From: JAVBJN01 sp031546985
GTDB lineage: Bacteria > Bacteroidota > Bacteroidia > Chitinophagales > Chitinophagaceae
Assembly (NCBI GenBank): GCA_031546985.1
Contig: JAVBJN010000045.1
Span: 10,504 to 74,503 of the forward strand
Length of the DNA: 64,000 nucleotides
Direction: 5' to 3'
A program made the translations under genes and the position numbers. Each line of letters starts with the position of its first letter. Position 1 is the stretch's first letter. Below are positions 27,145 to 34,315 of this stretch, one piece after another. A model generated the notes under the pieces. It was not told where the DNA came from, did not search any database, and saw only the letters and a list, made by a program, of their open reading frames with translations.

Positions 27145-27555
27145 ATGAAAAAAGAGGAAGTTCCGCAGGATAAGCGGATCATCAAAGGCGAAGACAACAG
27201 CATTAAAAAAGTAGTATATGTGTCCAGTGAAGACGGGTCATACGACAGCGCTATTTCCATAGGCTGGGAAGCCGAAAACCTGGCCCTTAGCCAAGCATGG
27301 GATGAAGTAGACGCTAAAATAGCCGAAACCCTGCGCCGGGTAGAAGCCGGAGAACTCAGCCCCATCGCCTACTTCATGGAAAAAAACCTGATGGATATTG
27401 GCATACTGGCTGGTTATGTAGGCAAATGGAAATGGACAGTAAAACGCCACCTCAAAGCCGCCGCCTTCCGCAACCTCAGCGATAAAGACCTGGCGTTATA
27501 TGCAGGCGTATTCAACATAACCTCAGAGACGCTAAAACAGTTTCCGAAACGATAA
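27145..27555 (+). CDS. 136-aa protein of unknown function, first gene of the BtrH/ABC operon
   Basis: The ATG at 27145 gives MKKEEVPQDKRIIKGEDNSI and 136 residues; the longer frame begins at a TTG overlapping the promoter. No signal peptide or membrane segment. The region IAYFMEKNLMDIGILAGYVG followed by KWKWTVKRHLKAAAFRNLSD looks helical, with a basic stretch near residue 100, and the tail LALYAGVFNITSETLKQFPK is reminiscent of a small helix-turn-helix or adaptor fold; I do not recognise the family. It lies 26 bp upstream of the BtrH-like gene, so it probably works with that enzyme or the exporter. Confidence 0.72.
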   Translation: MKKEEVPQDKRIIKGEDNSIKKVVYVSSEDGSYDSAISIGWEAENLALSQAWDEVDAKIAETLRRVEAGELSPIAYFMEKNLMDIGILAGYVGKWKWTVKRHLKAAAFRNLSDKDLALYAGVFNITSETLKQFPKR

Positions 27556-27581
27556 CCATCCCAACCTGATTCAATCCCGAC

Positions 27582-28583
27582 ATGATCATAACGAATTTCA
27601 AACACCAGCAATACGCACACTGCGAGAGCGGTGTATCTGTAAACCTGTTGCGGCATTATGGCCTGGAGCTGTCCGAACCTATGGTATTTGGCATAGGTGC
27701 AGGCATGTTTTTCGCCCATCTCCCTTTTGTTAAGGTAAATGGCGTACCGGGCACTACTTTCCGCATTTTTCCTGGCTACATCTTTAAACGCACCTGCGAG
27801 AGGCTGGGCGTAAAGATTCACCGCGAGTCGTTCAGCTCCGAAGCTGCCGGTATGAAAGCCCTGGACGAAGCCCTGGCCCAAAACCGCCCTGTAGGTATGC
27901 TCAGCAGTGTATACTACCTCAGCTACCTGCCGCCGGCTTTCCGTTTTCATTTCAACGCGCATAACCTTATTGTGTATGGCAAAGAAGGAAACGAATACCT
28001 CATCAGCGATCCGATAATGGATACCGTAACCCGCCTGCCCGAAGAAGAGCTGGTAAAAGCGCGCTTTGCCAAAGGCTTTCCGGAGCCTAAGGGCAAAATG
28101 TACTACCCCGTTTCGGCACCGCAGCAGGTAGATCTTAAAGACCCCATCATCAAAGGCATTAAGCAAACCTGCTGGTTTATGCTTACACCGCCCATCCCCA
28201 TGTTTGGATACAAAGGCATCCGTTTCCTGGGCAAGCGCATCCGGCAATACCCCACCAAACTGGACAGCCGCAGGGCTACCTTGTTTTTGGGCAATATCAT
28301 CCGCATGCAGGAAGAGATTGGCACTGGTGGCGCAGGATTCCGGTTCATCTATGCCGCATTCCTGCGCGAAGCGGGTACGCTGCTGCAAAACGATATTATG
28401 CTGGAACAAAGCCAGGAGATGACCAAAATCGGCGACCAGTGGCGCAATTTTGCCTACTCGGCCGCACGCACCTGCAAAGACCGCAGCACCAACCGGGTTT
28501 CTTACGCCGAGCTGGGCGATATGCTGGAAGATATTTCAGAAAAAGAAAGAGTGCTTTTTGAACGGTTAAAGAAGATCAAATAA
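27582..28583 (+). CDS. BtrH N-terminal-domain protein, candidate acyltransferase
   Basis: A 333-aa protein with a papain/C39-like fold as in BtrH, which in butirosin synthesis transfers an acyl chain from an ACP to an amine. Candidate catalytic residues are C14 (QQYAHCESGVSVNLL), H127 (FNAHNLIVYG) and D143 (LISDPIMD). The C-terminal part (residues 190-333) is helical and matches the remainder of such proteins in pigment clusters as I recall them. In this operon it could transfer an ACP-bound polyene or acyl chain to a hydroxyl, for example forming the ester of a flexirubin. The ABC exporter follows 2 bp downstream. Confidence 0.78.
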   Translation: MIITNFKHQQYAHCESGVSVNLLRHYGLELSEPMVFGIGAGMFFAHLPFVKVNGVPGTTFRIFPGYIFKRTCERLGVKIHRESFSSEAAGMKALDEALAQNRPVGMLSSVYYLSYLPPAFRFHFNAHNLIVYGKEGNEYLISDPIMDTVTRLPEEELVKARFAKGFPEPKGKMYYPVSAPQQVDLKDPIIKGIKQTCWFMLTPPIPMFGYKGIRFLGKRIRQYPTKLDSRRATLFLGNIIRMQEEIGTGGAGFRFIYAAFLREAGTLLQNDIMLEQSQEMTKIGDQWRNFAYSAARTCKDRSTNRVSYAELGDMLEDISEKERVLFERLKKIK

Positions 28584-28585
28584 CT

Positions 28586-29359
28586 ATGACCGCAGCTAAA
28601 GCGCAAAAACAGGAATCCGGTTATATGCTGGAGATCACCGACCTGCACAAGACTTATGCCAACGCGCTGGAGCCTTCGCTCCGGGGGCTGAACATTAGTT
28701 TCCCCAAAGGTATTATTGCCGGGTTACTGGGACCTAATGGCGCTGGCAAAACCACTACCATCTCGATTTTGTGCGGACTGGTAGCCAAAGACAAAGGCAC
28801 CGTAAAAGTATTGGACTACGATACCCGCAACCAGCTGCAGGATATCAAACGCCGCATTGGTGTGGTACCCCAATCGATTGCGCTTTACCCGCAGCTAACT
28901 GCACTGGAAAACCTGCAATACATAGGCAGGTTGTATGGCCTGGGCAATCCTGCACTTAAAGAAAAGATTTACCATTACCTGCAACTGTTTGGCCTGGAAA
29001 AAAACGCTAAAAAAGCCATCAAAAACTATTCCGGTGGTATGAAACGCCGGGCCAATATTATAGCCTCACTGCTGCACGATCCCGAATTGCTCATTTTAGA
29101 TGAACCCACTGCGGGTGTGGATGTGCAAAGCCGCAACATGATTGTGGCTTTTCTGAAAGAGTACAACAGCAAGGGGCATTCTATCATTTACACCTCGCAC
29201 TTGCTGGAAGAAGCCCAGCAACTGTGCAGCGAAGTGGCCATTATAGACAATGGCACACTGGTAGCTCACGGCCAACCACAACAACTTATTTCTCAACACC
29301 AATGCAACAACCTGGAAGACCTGTTCCTGCATATTACAGGACACAGCGTGCGCGACTAA
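28586..29359 (+). CDS. ABC transporter ATP-binding protein
   Basis: A 257-aa ABC ATPase. Walker A is GPNGAGKT (49-56), the Q-loop VVPQSIALYPQ, the signature YSGGMKRR, Walker B LLILDEPT and the H-switch TSHLLEEA. The class is that of drug/lipid exporters of the ABC-2 type. It sits 2 bp after the BtrH-like gene and 1 bp before its permease, so the three are translated together. It probably powers export of the pigment or lipid made by the locus. Confidence 0.92.
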   Translation: MTAAKAQKQESGYMLEITDLHKTYANALEPSLRGLNISFPKGIIAGLLGPNGAGKTTTISILCGLVAKDKGTVKVLDYDTRNQLQDIKRRIGVVPQSIALYPQLTALENLQYIGRLYGLGNPALKEKIYHYLQLFGLEKNAKKAIKNYSGGMKRRANIIASLLHDPELLILDEPTAGVDVQSRNMIVAFLKEYNSKGHSIIYTSHLLEEAQQLCSEVAIIDNGTLVAHGQPQQLISQHQCNNLEDLFLHITGHSVRD

Positions 29360-29360
29360 C

Positions 29361-30656
29361 ATGAAAAGAATACTTGCTACCATATTAAATGAACTGCGCC
29401 TCTTTGGCAAAGACATCGCGGGCCTTAGCCTGCTGTTTCTGATGCCGATGGCGCTTACCGTTATCATGGCGCTTATCCAGGATGCGCCTTTCCGCGAGTA
29501 CCAGGATCTCACTTTCGACATTCTGTGGGTAGATAACGACCAGGGACAACTGGCCCAGGAAGTAGAAAAAGGTATAAGCCAGACCAAACAGTTCAGGCTT
29601 ATAAAAGAAGTAGACCACCAACCGCTCAATGACTCTTCTGCATTAAGCCTGGTGCAAAAAGGCATTTACAAGATCGGCATCATTATACCCAAAGGCGTAA
29701 CCGCCGAAATGGTAAACAGCGCCAACCAGATTGCCAACGAAATAGGCAAACAGATTGGGGCGGCAGGTCAGTTGCCCGAGCGGGAAAGCCGCAGCAGCAT
29801 GGGCAATATCTCCATTTATTTTGATCCTGTTACCAAGCAGACGTTCAAGTTGTCGATTATGAACGCGCTGGAGAAAAACATTACCAAAATCCAGGCAGAG
29901 ATAGTACTGGCGCGCCTCAGCAAAACCATGCGCGGCGAAAACGATACGGCAAATTCGGAATTCAAACTCGACGAAAAACTCAAATCCATCCAGATCAAAG
30001 AAATACCGGCTACCAAAGAAAGCAAGGTAAACCCTGCTACCAACTCGGTGCAGCACAATGTACCAGCCTGGGCCTTATTTGGCTTGTTCTTCATCATTAT
30101 TCCCATAGCCGGTAATATGATCCGCGAGCGCGAAGACGGTAGTTTTGTGCGTATGAAGCTCATTCCGGGTTCTTATTTCGACATTCTTATTGGTAAAGTA
30201 TTCTTTTATGTACTGGTGGGCATAGCCCAGTTTTACCTGATGTTGCAGCTTGGTGTGCAACTATTGCCGCACCTGGGTTTACCGGCGCTGTATATGGGTC
30301 ATGCGCCGTTTGCCTTGCTGGCCATTATTGTAGCGGTATCCTTTACAGCTACGGCCTATGGCGTATGCATTGGTTCATTATTCCAAACGCCCAACCAGGC
30401 GCTGCCCTTTGGCTCCATTTCTATTGTTATCCTGTCGGCCATTGGCGGCATCTGGATTCCGGTAGAGATCCTGCCCGAATCATTGCAAAACCTGGCCAAA
30501 ATATCGCCCCTGCATTGGGGATTGGATGCCATTAACACCTTATTTCTCCGCAATGGCAACCTGCGGCAGATTATGCCGCACCTGCTGGCCTTAACGGGTT
30601 TCAGCGCTTTCTTCCTTACTATTTCGGGTTGGGTAGAGAATAAGCGGAAACGGTAG
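29361..30656 (+). CDS. ABC-2 type transporter permease
   Basis: A 431-aa membrane protein with one N-terminal helix (residues about 19-38), a large periplasmic domain (about 40-235, containing YFDPVTKQTFKLS) and five or six C-terminal helices, the ABC-2 layout with an N-terminal extracytoplasmic insert. The conserved segment IREREDGSFVRMKLIPGS is the coupling region. It is the last gene of the operon starting at 27145. Its stop codon overlaps the start of a palindromic repeat at 30656. Confidence 0.9.
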   Translation: MKRILATILNELRLFGKDIAGLSLLFLMPMALTVIMALIQDAPFREYQDLTFDILWVDNDQGQLAQEVEKGISQTKQFRLIKEVDHQPLNDSSALSLVQKGIYKIGIIIPKGVTAEMVNSANQIANEIGKQIGAAGQLPERESRSSMGNISIYFDPVTKQTFKLSIMNALEKNITKIQAEIVLARLSKTMRGENDTANSEFKLDEKLKSIQIKEIPATKESKVNPATNSVQHNVPAWALFGLFFIIIPIAGNMIREREDGSFVRMKLIPGSYFDILIGKVFFYVLVGIAQFYLMLQLGVQLLPHLGLPALYMGHAPFALLAIIVAVSFTATAYGVCIGSLFQTPNQALPFGSISIVILSAIGGIWIPVEILPESLQNLAKISPLHWGLDAINTLFLRNGNLRQIMPHLLALTGFSAFFLTISGWVENKRKR

Positions 30657-30808
30657 CTTCGACAGGCTCAGCCACCTATGCCAGTTTGATTTAGATTTGT
30701 GGTTAGTACTGATAAAGGGCCTTCAACAGTGCCTGCCCCATCCATGCGGGCTCTGGGAAAGCCGGCGGAGTCTGTCTCTCTTCATTCGGTGGCTGAGCTT
30801 GTCGAAGC
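30656..30808. repeat. Inverted pair of TTCGACAAGCTCAG-type repeats
   Basis: Arms at 30656-30676 (GCTTCGACAGGCTCAGCC...) and 30788-30808 (...GGCTGAGCTTGTCGAAGC) are 21-bp inverted copies with one difference, separated by 111 bp that code for nothing I can see. The left arm overlaps the permease stop codon. Confidence 0.75.
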
Positions 30809-30831
30809 CCGAAGCCCTAAGCCAATTCCCC

Positions 30832-30839
30832 TACCTTTG
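30832..30839 (+). promoter_or_regulatory. -7 element (TACCTTTG) upstream of the response regulator
   Basis: Exact TAnnTTTG match, 42 bp before the ATG at 30881. It directly precedes the CTTCAA direct repeat, which would then cover the transcription start. Confidence 0.45.
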
Positions 30840-30857
30840 CTTCAAGTTTTCTTCAAA
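30840..30857 (+). promoter_or_regulatory. Candidate response-regulator box CTTCAA-N5-CTTCAA
   Basis: CTTCAAGTTTTCTTCAAA: two CTTCAA half-sites with an 11-bp period. The same arrangement is at 32826-32843 before the tolC-like gene. OmpR-family regulators bind direct repeats with about this period. Confidence 0.55.
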
Positions 30858-30880
30858 AAGAAACTGTAGTGTTGCATCTT

Positions 30881-31564
30881 ATGAAAGTGCTGATTGTAGA
30901 AGACCATGCAGAACTGGCCACCAGTGTGCGGAAGTATTTACACAACGAGGGATATATCTGTGAAGTCTGTTATACTTGCGATGACGCGAGAGATAAACTC
31001 ATTTCTTTTCAATACGACATCATATTGCTGGATATTATGCTGCCCGATGGCAGCGGACTGGATCTGCTCCAATTCATTAAGGCAGAGAATATCCAGAGCA
31101 GCGTACTCATTACTTCTGCCAAAAACGCGCTCGATGATAAGGTAGAAGGGCTGGAAAGCGGTGCAGACGACTACCTTACCAAGCCTTTTCACCTGGCAGA
31201 GCTGCACGCCCGGCTGCGGGCCATTTACCGCCGCAAAACCCTGAACGGCGATCATATTATCAATTTTAACGAAATACAACTCAATACCGATCTGCTCGAA
31301 GCACGCATTCACGAAACTACGCTGGACCTGACCAAAAAGGAATTTGACCTGCTGCTGTATTTCCTGGTCAACAAAAACCGGGTGCTCTCGCGCCAATCCA
31401 TCGCTGCCCACCTCTGGGGCGATTATACCGAAAACATGGATAATTTTGATTTTGTGTACCAGCACCTGAAAAACCTGCGCAAAAAAATTGCGGCTGCGGG
31501 CGGTACCGATTATATTGATACGGTTTACGGACTGGGTTACAAATTCAACGCCTCCAAAGCATGA
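30881..31564 (+). CDS. OmpR-family response regulator
   Basis: A 227-aa regulator from the ATG at 30881 (MKVLIVEDHAEL); an in-frame TTG at 30869 gives four more residues and is less likely. The receiver domain has D8, the phospho-acceptor D51 (LLDIMLPDG) and the TKPF lysine. The C-terminal winged-helix domain has LDLTKKEFDLLLYFLVNKN and IDTVYGLGYKFN. It is the partner of the kinase at 31561, whose ATG overlaps its stop. It probably controls its own operon and the downstream efflux operon through the shared CTTCAA box. Confidence 0.92.
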   Translation: MKVLIVEDHAELATSVRKYLHNEGYICEVCYTCDDARDKLISFQYDIILLDIMLPDGSGLDLLQFIKAENIQSSVLITSAKNALDDKVEGLESGADDYLTKPFHLAELHARLRAIYRRKTLNGDHIINFNEIQLNTDLLEARIHETTLDLTKKEFDLLLYFLVNKNRVLSRQSIAAHLWGDYTENMDNFDFVYQHLKNLRKKIAAAGGTDYIDTVYGLGYKFNASKA

Positions 31565-32817
31565 AACTGATCAATAAATTCACCATCTGGTATCTTTCCA
31601 TCACCCTTGTGGTTATGGTAGCAGGCGGTGTTATTGCCTACCATAAGGTAAAAAACGAGATAGACCGGGCCGAGATTGCCCGGCTCAAAAACCTGAACAA
31701 TACAGTAGCCGATCAAATGCGCAAAGGCAATCCCATCAACGGATTTACCAACGGAAGGCCCATTATCATTACCCAACTCGATTCGGCGGTTAACACCGGC
31801 GATTTTTACGTAACCGAAAACAGCTTTTACAACACGGCCACCCAACGCAAGGAATGCCGCTTAACTGTAAACACCTTTTACTCCATCGACCATCGCAGCT
31901 ATAAAGTGGAGTCGTACAACTACATTACCAAAGCCAACGAAATCTTTAAAGGCCTGCTCGATTCCTTTACCTGGATACTTATTTTGCTGCTTACACTGGT
32001 GGGTATTTCGGCCAGGCTTATTTCCAATTCTATATTATCGCCTTTTTACCGCAGCCTTAAAGCCATACAGGGCTTTAACATCAAAAACAAAAAGCCGCTG
32101 GTGCTACCACGCACGCGCACCAAAGAGTTTAATGAGCTCAACTGTTTTCTGCAAAAAATGACCGATAAAGTAGTAGAAGACTACGCCTCGCTCAAAGAGT
32201 TTTCGGAAAACGCCTCACATGAGCTGCAAACCCCGCTGGCCATTATGCGCAGCAAACTAGACCTGCTGGTAGAATCGGATATTAACGGTGAGCAGGCGCA
32301 ACTGATTGGCAATATGCAAAAGGAGATTGAAAAGCTCTCCCGCATTAACCAATCGCTGGTATTGCTTAACAAACTGGAGCACCACGAATACGATAAATCA
32401 GAAAGTATTTTGTTAAACCAAACCGTACAGGAATCGCTCGATGCGGTAGAAGAACTGATAGACATGAAGTCGATCACCCTCAAAACCCAGATAAGCGAAC
32501 CGGTACATCTGAATTTTAACAGAGCTTTAGCAGATATCCTTTTACACAATTTATTGAGCAACGCCATTCGCCACAATACGCCCAACGGGCAAATTTTTGT
32601 ATGCCTCACTCCCCGGGGATTAACGGTAAAAAATACCGGAAAAACGCCCACAATACCCACCAGCCAAATGTTTCAGCGATTTAAGAAAGACAACCAATGC
32701 GCCCACTCTGTAGGCATTGGCCTGGCTATTGTAAAACAGATCTGCGATCTTAACCAGTTTGGCATCAGCTACCACTTTAAAGAAGGCTGGCACATACTTG
32801 ATGTAAAATTCACATAA
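31561..32817 (+). CDS. Sensor histidine kinase
   Basis: A 418-aa inner-membrane kinase with two membrane helices (residues about 9-28 and 137-160) enclosing a periplasmic sensor of about 105 residues. The phosphorylated histidine is H220 in ASHELQTPLAIM. The ATP-binding domain has the N box LLSNAIRHNTPNG and the G box VGIGLAIVKQIC. It overlaps the response regulator by 4 bp (ATGA). The stimulus is unknown; its neighbours suggest envelope stress or a toxic compound exported by the following RND system. Confidence 0.92.
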   Translation: MKLINKFTIWYLSITLVVMVAGGVIAYHKVKNEIDRAEIARLKNLNNTVADQMRKGNPINGFTNGRPIIITQLDSAVNTGDFYVTENSFYNTATQRKECRLTVNTFYSIDHRSYKVESYNYITKANEIFKGLLDSFTWILILLLTLVGISARLISNSILSPFYRSLKAIQGFNIKNKKPLVLPRTRTKEFNELNCFLQKMTDKVVEDYASLKEFSENASHELQTPLAIMRSKLDLLVESDINGEQAQLIGNMQKEIEKLSRINQSLVLLNKLEHHEYDKSESILLNQTVQESLDAVEELIDMKSITLKTQISEPVHLNFNRALADILLHNLLSNAIRHNTPNGQIFVCLTPRGLTVKNTGKTPTIPTSQMFQRFKKDNQCAHSVGIGLAIVKQICDLNQFGISYHFKEGWHILDVKFT

Positions 32818-32825
32818 GCGTTTAT

Positions 32826-32843
32826 CTTCAAAATTGCTTCAAA
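32826..32843 (+). promoter_or_regulatory. Candidate response-regulator box before the efflux operon
   Basis: CTTCAAAATTGCTTCAAA, the same CTTCAA-N5-CTTCAA repeat as at 30840. Ten bp after each pair comes a -7-like element (TCACTTTG here at 32853-32860, TAGTGTTG at 30867-30874). Confidence 0.58.
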
Positions 32844-32908
32844 CTGATGTAGTCACTTTGCACCGGGTTTCAGCATAATGCTGGCATCCTTTGCTCTGAG
32901 ATACATTT

Positions 32909-34303
32909 ATGATACAGAAAAAATTTATCCGCCAGCTGCTCATCCTCACCGCCTTGCCTGCTGCTTTTGCCCAGGCGCAGGTACTTACCCTGCAGGAAGC
33001 AGTGCACCAGGCCCTCAGCAATTACGGCACCATTAAAGCCAAAAGCAATTATGCCGGCGCTTCAAAATTGTCGGCCACCCAAAGCCGCCGCGATTATCTG
33101 CCCAACCTTGTTTTATCTGCCCAGCAGGATTTTGGTACCGTTAACGGTCAAAACGGGCCTTTGTATGGTTTTGGCGGTTACGGCGTAGCCTCATCTGGCT
33201 TGCCGCTGCCTAGCCAGAACTGGAACGCCGCATTTGGTGCATTATACCTGGCCAATGTAAACTGGGAGTTCTTCACCTTCGGACGTGTAAGAGAAAAAAT
33301 TAAGGTTTCGGACGCTATTGCTACACGCGACGTACGCGACCTGGAGCAGGAGCAATTCCAACACCAGATACGCACCTCCGCGGCTTACCTGAACCTGCTG
33401 GCAGCCCAGCGCATTACCTTATCGCAACGCAAAAACCTGGAGCGGGCCATTGTATTCCGCAACAATGCGGTAACCCGCTCTGCCAATGGGCTCATTGCCG
33501 GGGTAGATTCGTCGCAGGCCAATGCAGAAGTAGCCAACGCGCGCATAGCAGTTACCAAATCGCAGGATCTGGAGCAGGAAATGACCAACCAACTGGCGGT
33601 AATGATGGGCGTCACGCCCGACACCTTTACGCTGGATACTACTTTTATTACCCATATTCCCGGTGGCATACTCGACACCACCCATTCCAATATCAACCAG
33701 CACCCGCTGCGCCAGTATTACGAGCAACGGGTAAAGGTGAGCGATGAGCAAACCCGCTTTCTGAACCGGGCCTACTACCCTTCGTTCTCGCTGTTTGGTA
33801 TTTTCCAGACACGGGGCTCGGGTTTTGAACCGGCTTATACTGCCAACCAGCATGCTTTTTCGCAGGATTATATAACCGGCATTACCCCCACCCGCAGCAA
33901 CTACCTGTTTGGCGTGGGTATGAACTGGAACCTGACCACCATTATGCGCAATCACCCGCAGGTAAAAGCACAGCAACTGGTAACCCAGGGCCTTAAAGCA
34001 GAATTTGAGTTGGCCGATCAGCAATTGAACGCGCAAATGATACTGGCCAATGCCAAAATCAAAAACGCACTTTCCAACTACAACGAAGCCATTATACAGG
34101 TAAAAGCCGCATCGGATGCTTACCTGCAAAAGAGCACACTGTATCGCAACGGGCTTACCAATATTGTAGATGTAACCCAAACCCTGTATGCGCTGAACCG
34201 GGCCGAAACCGAGCGCGATATTGCTTACAGCAATGTTTGGCAGGCTTTATTGCTCAAAGCGGCAGCCGCTGGCGATACCGCATTATTTATGAACGAATTA
34301 TAA
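32909..34303 (+). CDS. TolC-family outer-membrane efflux protein
   Basis: A 464-aa protein with signal peptide MIQKKFIRQLLILTALPAAFAQ and the TolC start VLTLQEAVHQALSNYGTIKA. Two repeats of long helical hairpins with NLVLSAQQDFG and later NYNEAIIQVKAASDAYLQKS and YRNGLTNIVDVTQTLYALN match the outer-membrane factor family. It would form the trimeric exit duct for the RND pump encoded 12 bp downstream. It is first in the operon tolC-like, RND permease, adaptor; the adaptor coming last is less common than the usual order. Confidence 0.9.
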   Translation: MIQKKFIRQLLILTALPAAFAQAQVLTLQEAVHQALSNYGTIKAKSNYAGASKLSATQSRRDYLPNLVLSAQQDFGTVNGQNGPLYGFGGYGVASSGLPLPSQNWNAAFGALYLANVNWEFFTFGRVREKIKVSDAIATRDVRDLEQEQFQHQIRTSAAYLNLLAAQRITLSQRKNLERAIVFRNNAVTRSANGLIAGVDSSQANAEVANARIAVTKSQDLEQEMTNQLAVMMGVTPDTFTLDTTFITHIPGGILDTTHSNINQHPLRQYYEQRVKVSDEQTRFLNRAYYPSFSLFGIFQTRGSGFEPAYTANQHAFSQDYITGITPTRSNYLFGVGMNWNLTTIMRNHPQVKAQQLVTQGLKAEFELADQQLNAQMILANAKIKNALSNYNEAIIQVKAASDAYLQKSTLYRNGLTNIVDVTQTLYALNRAETERDIAYSNVWQALLLKAAAAGDTALFMNEL

Positions 34304-34315
34304 TCCGCCTACCCA

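Noticed and set aside
27414..28409. 331-aa open frame opposite the BtrH-like gene
   Set aside because: It lies entirely in the antisense of well-supported coding sequence and shows low-complexity His/Arg-rich content typical of shadow frames.
30656..30808. Inverted arms considered as an insertion sequence
   Set aside because: Only 111 bp lie between the arms, there is no transposase frame, and no target duplication is evident.
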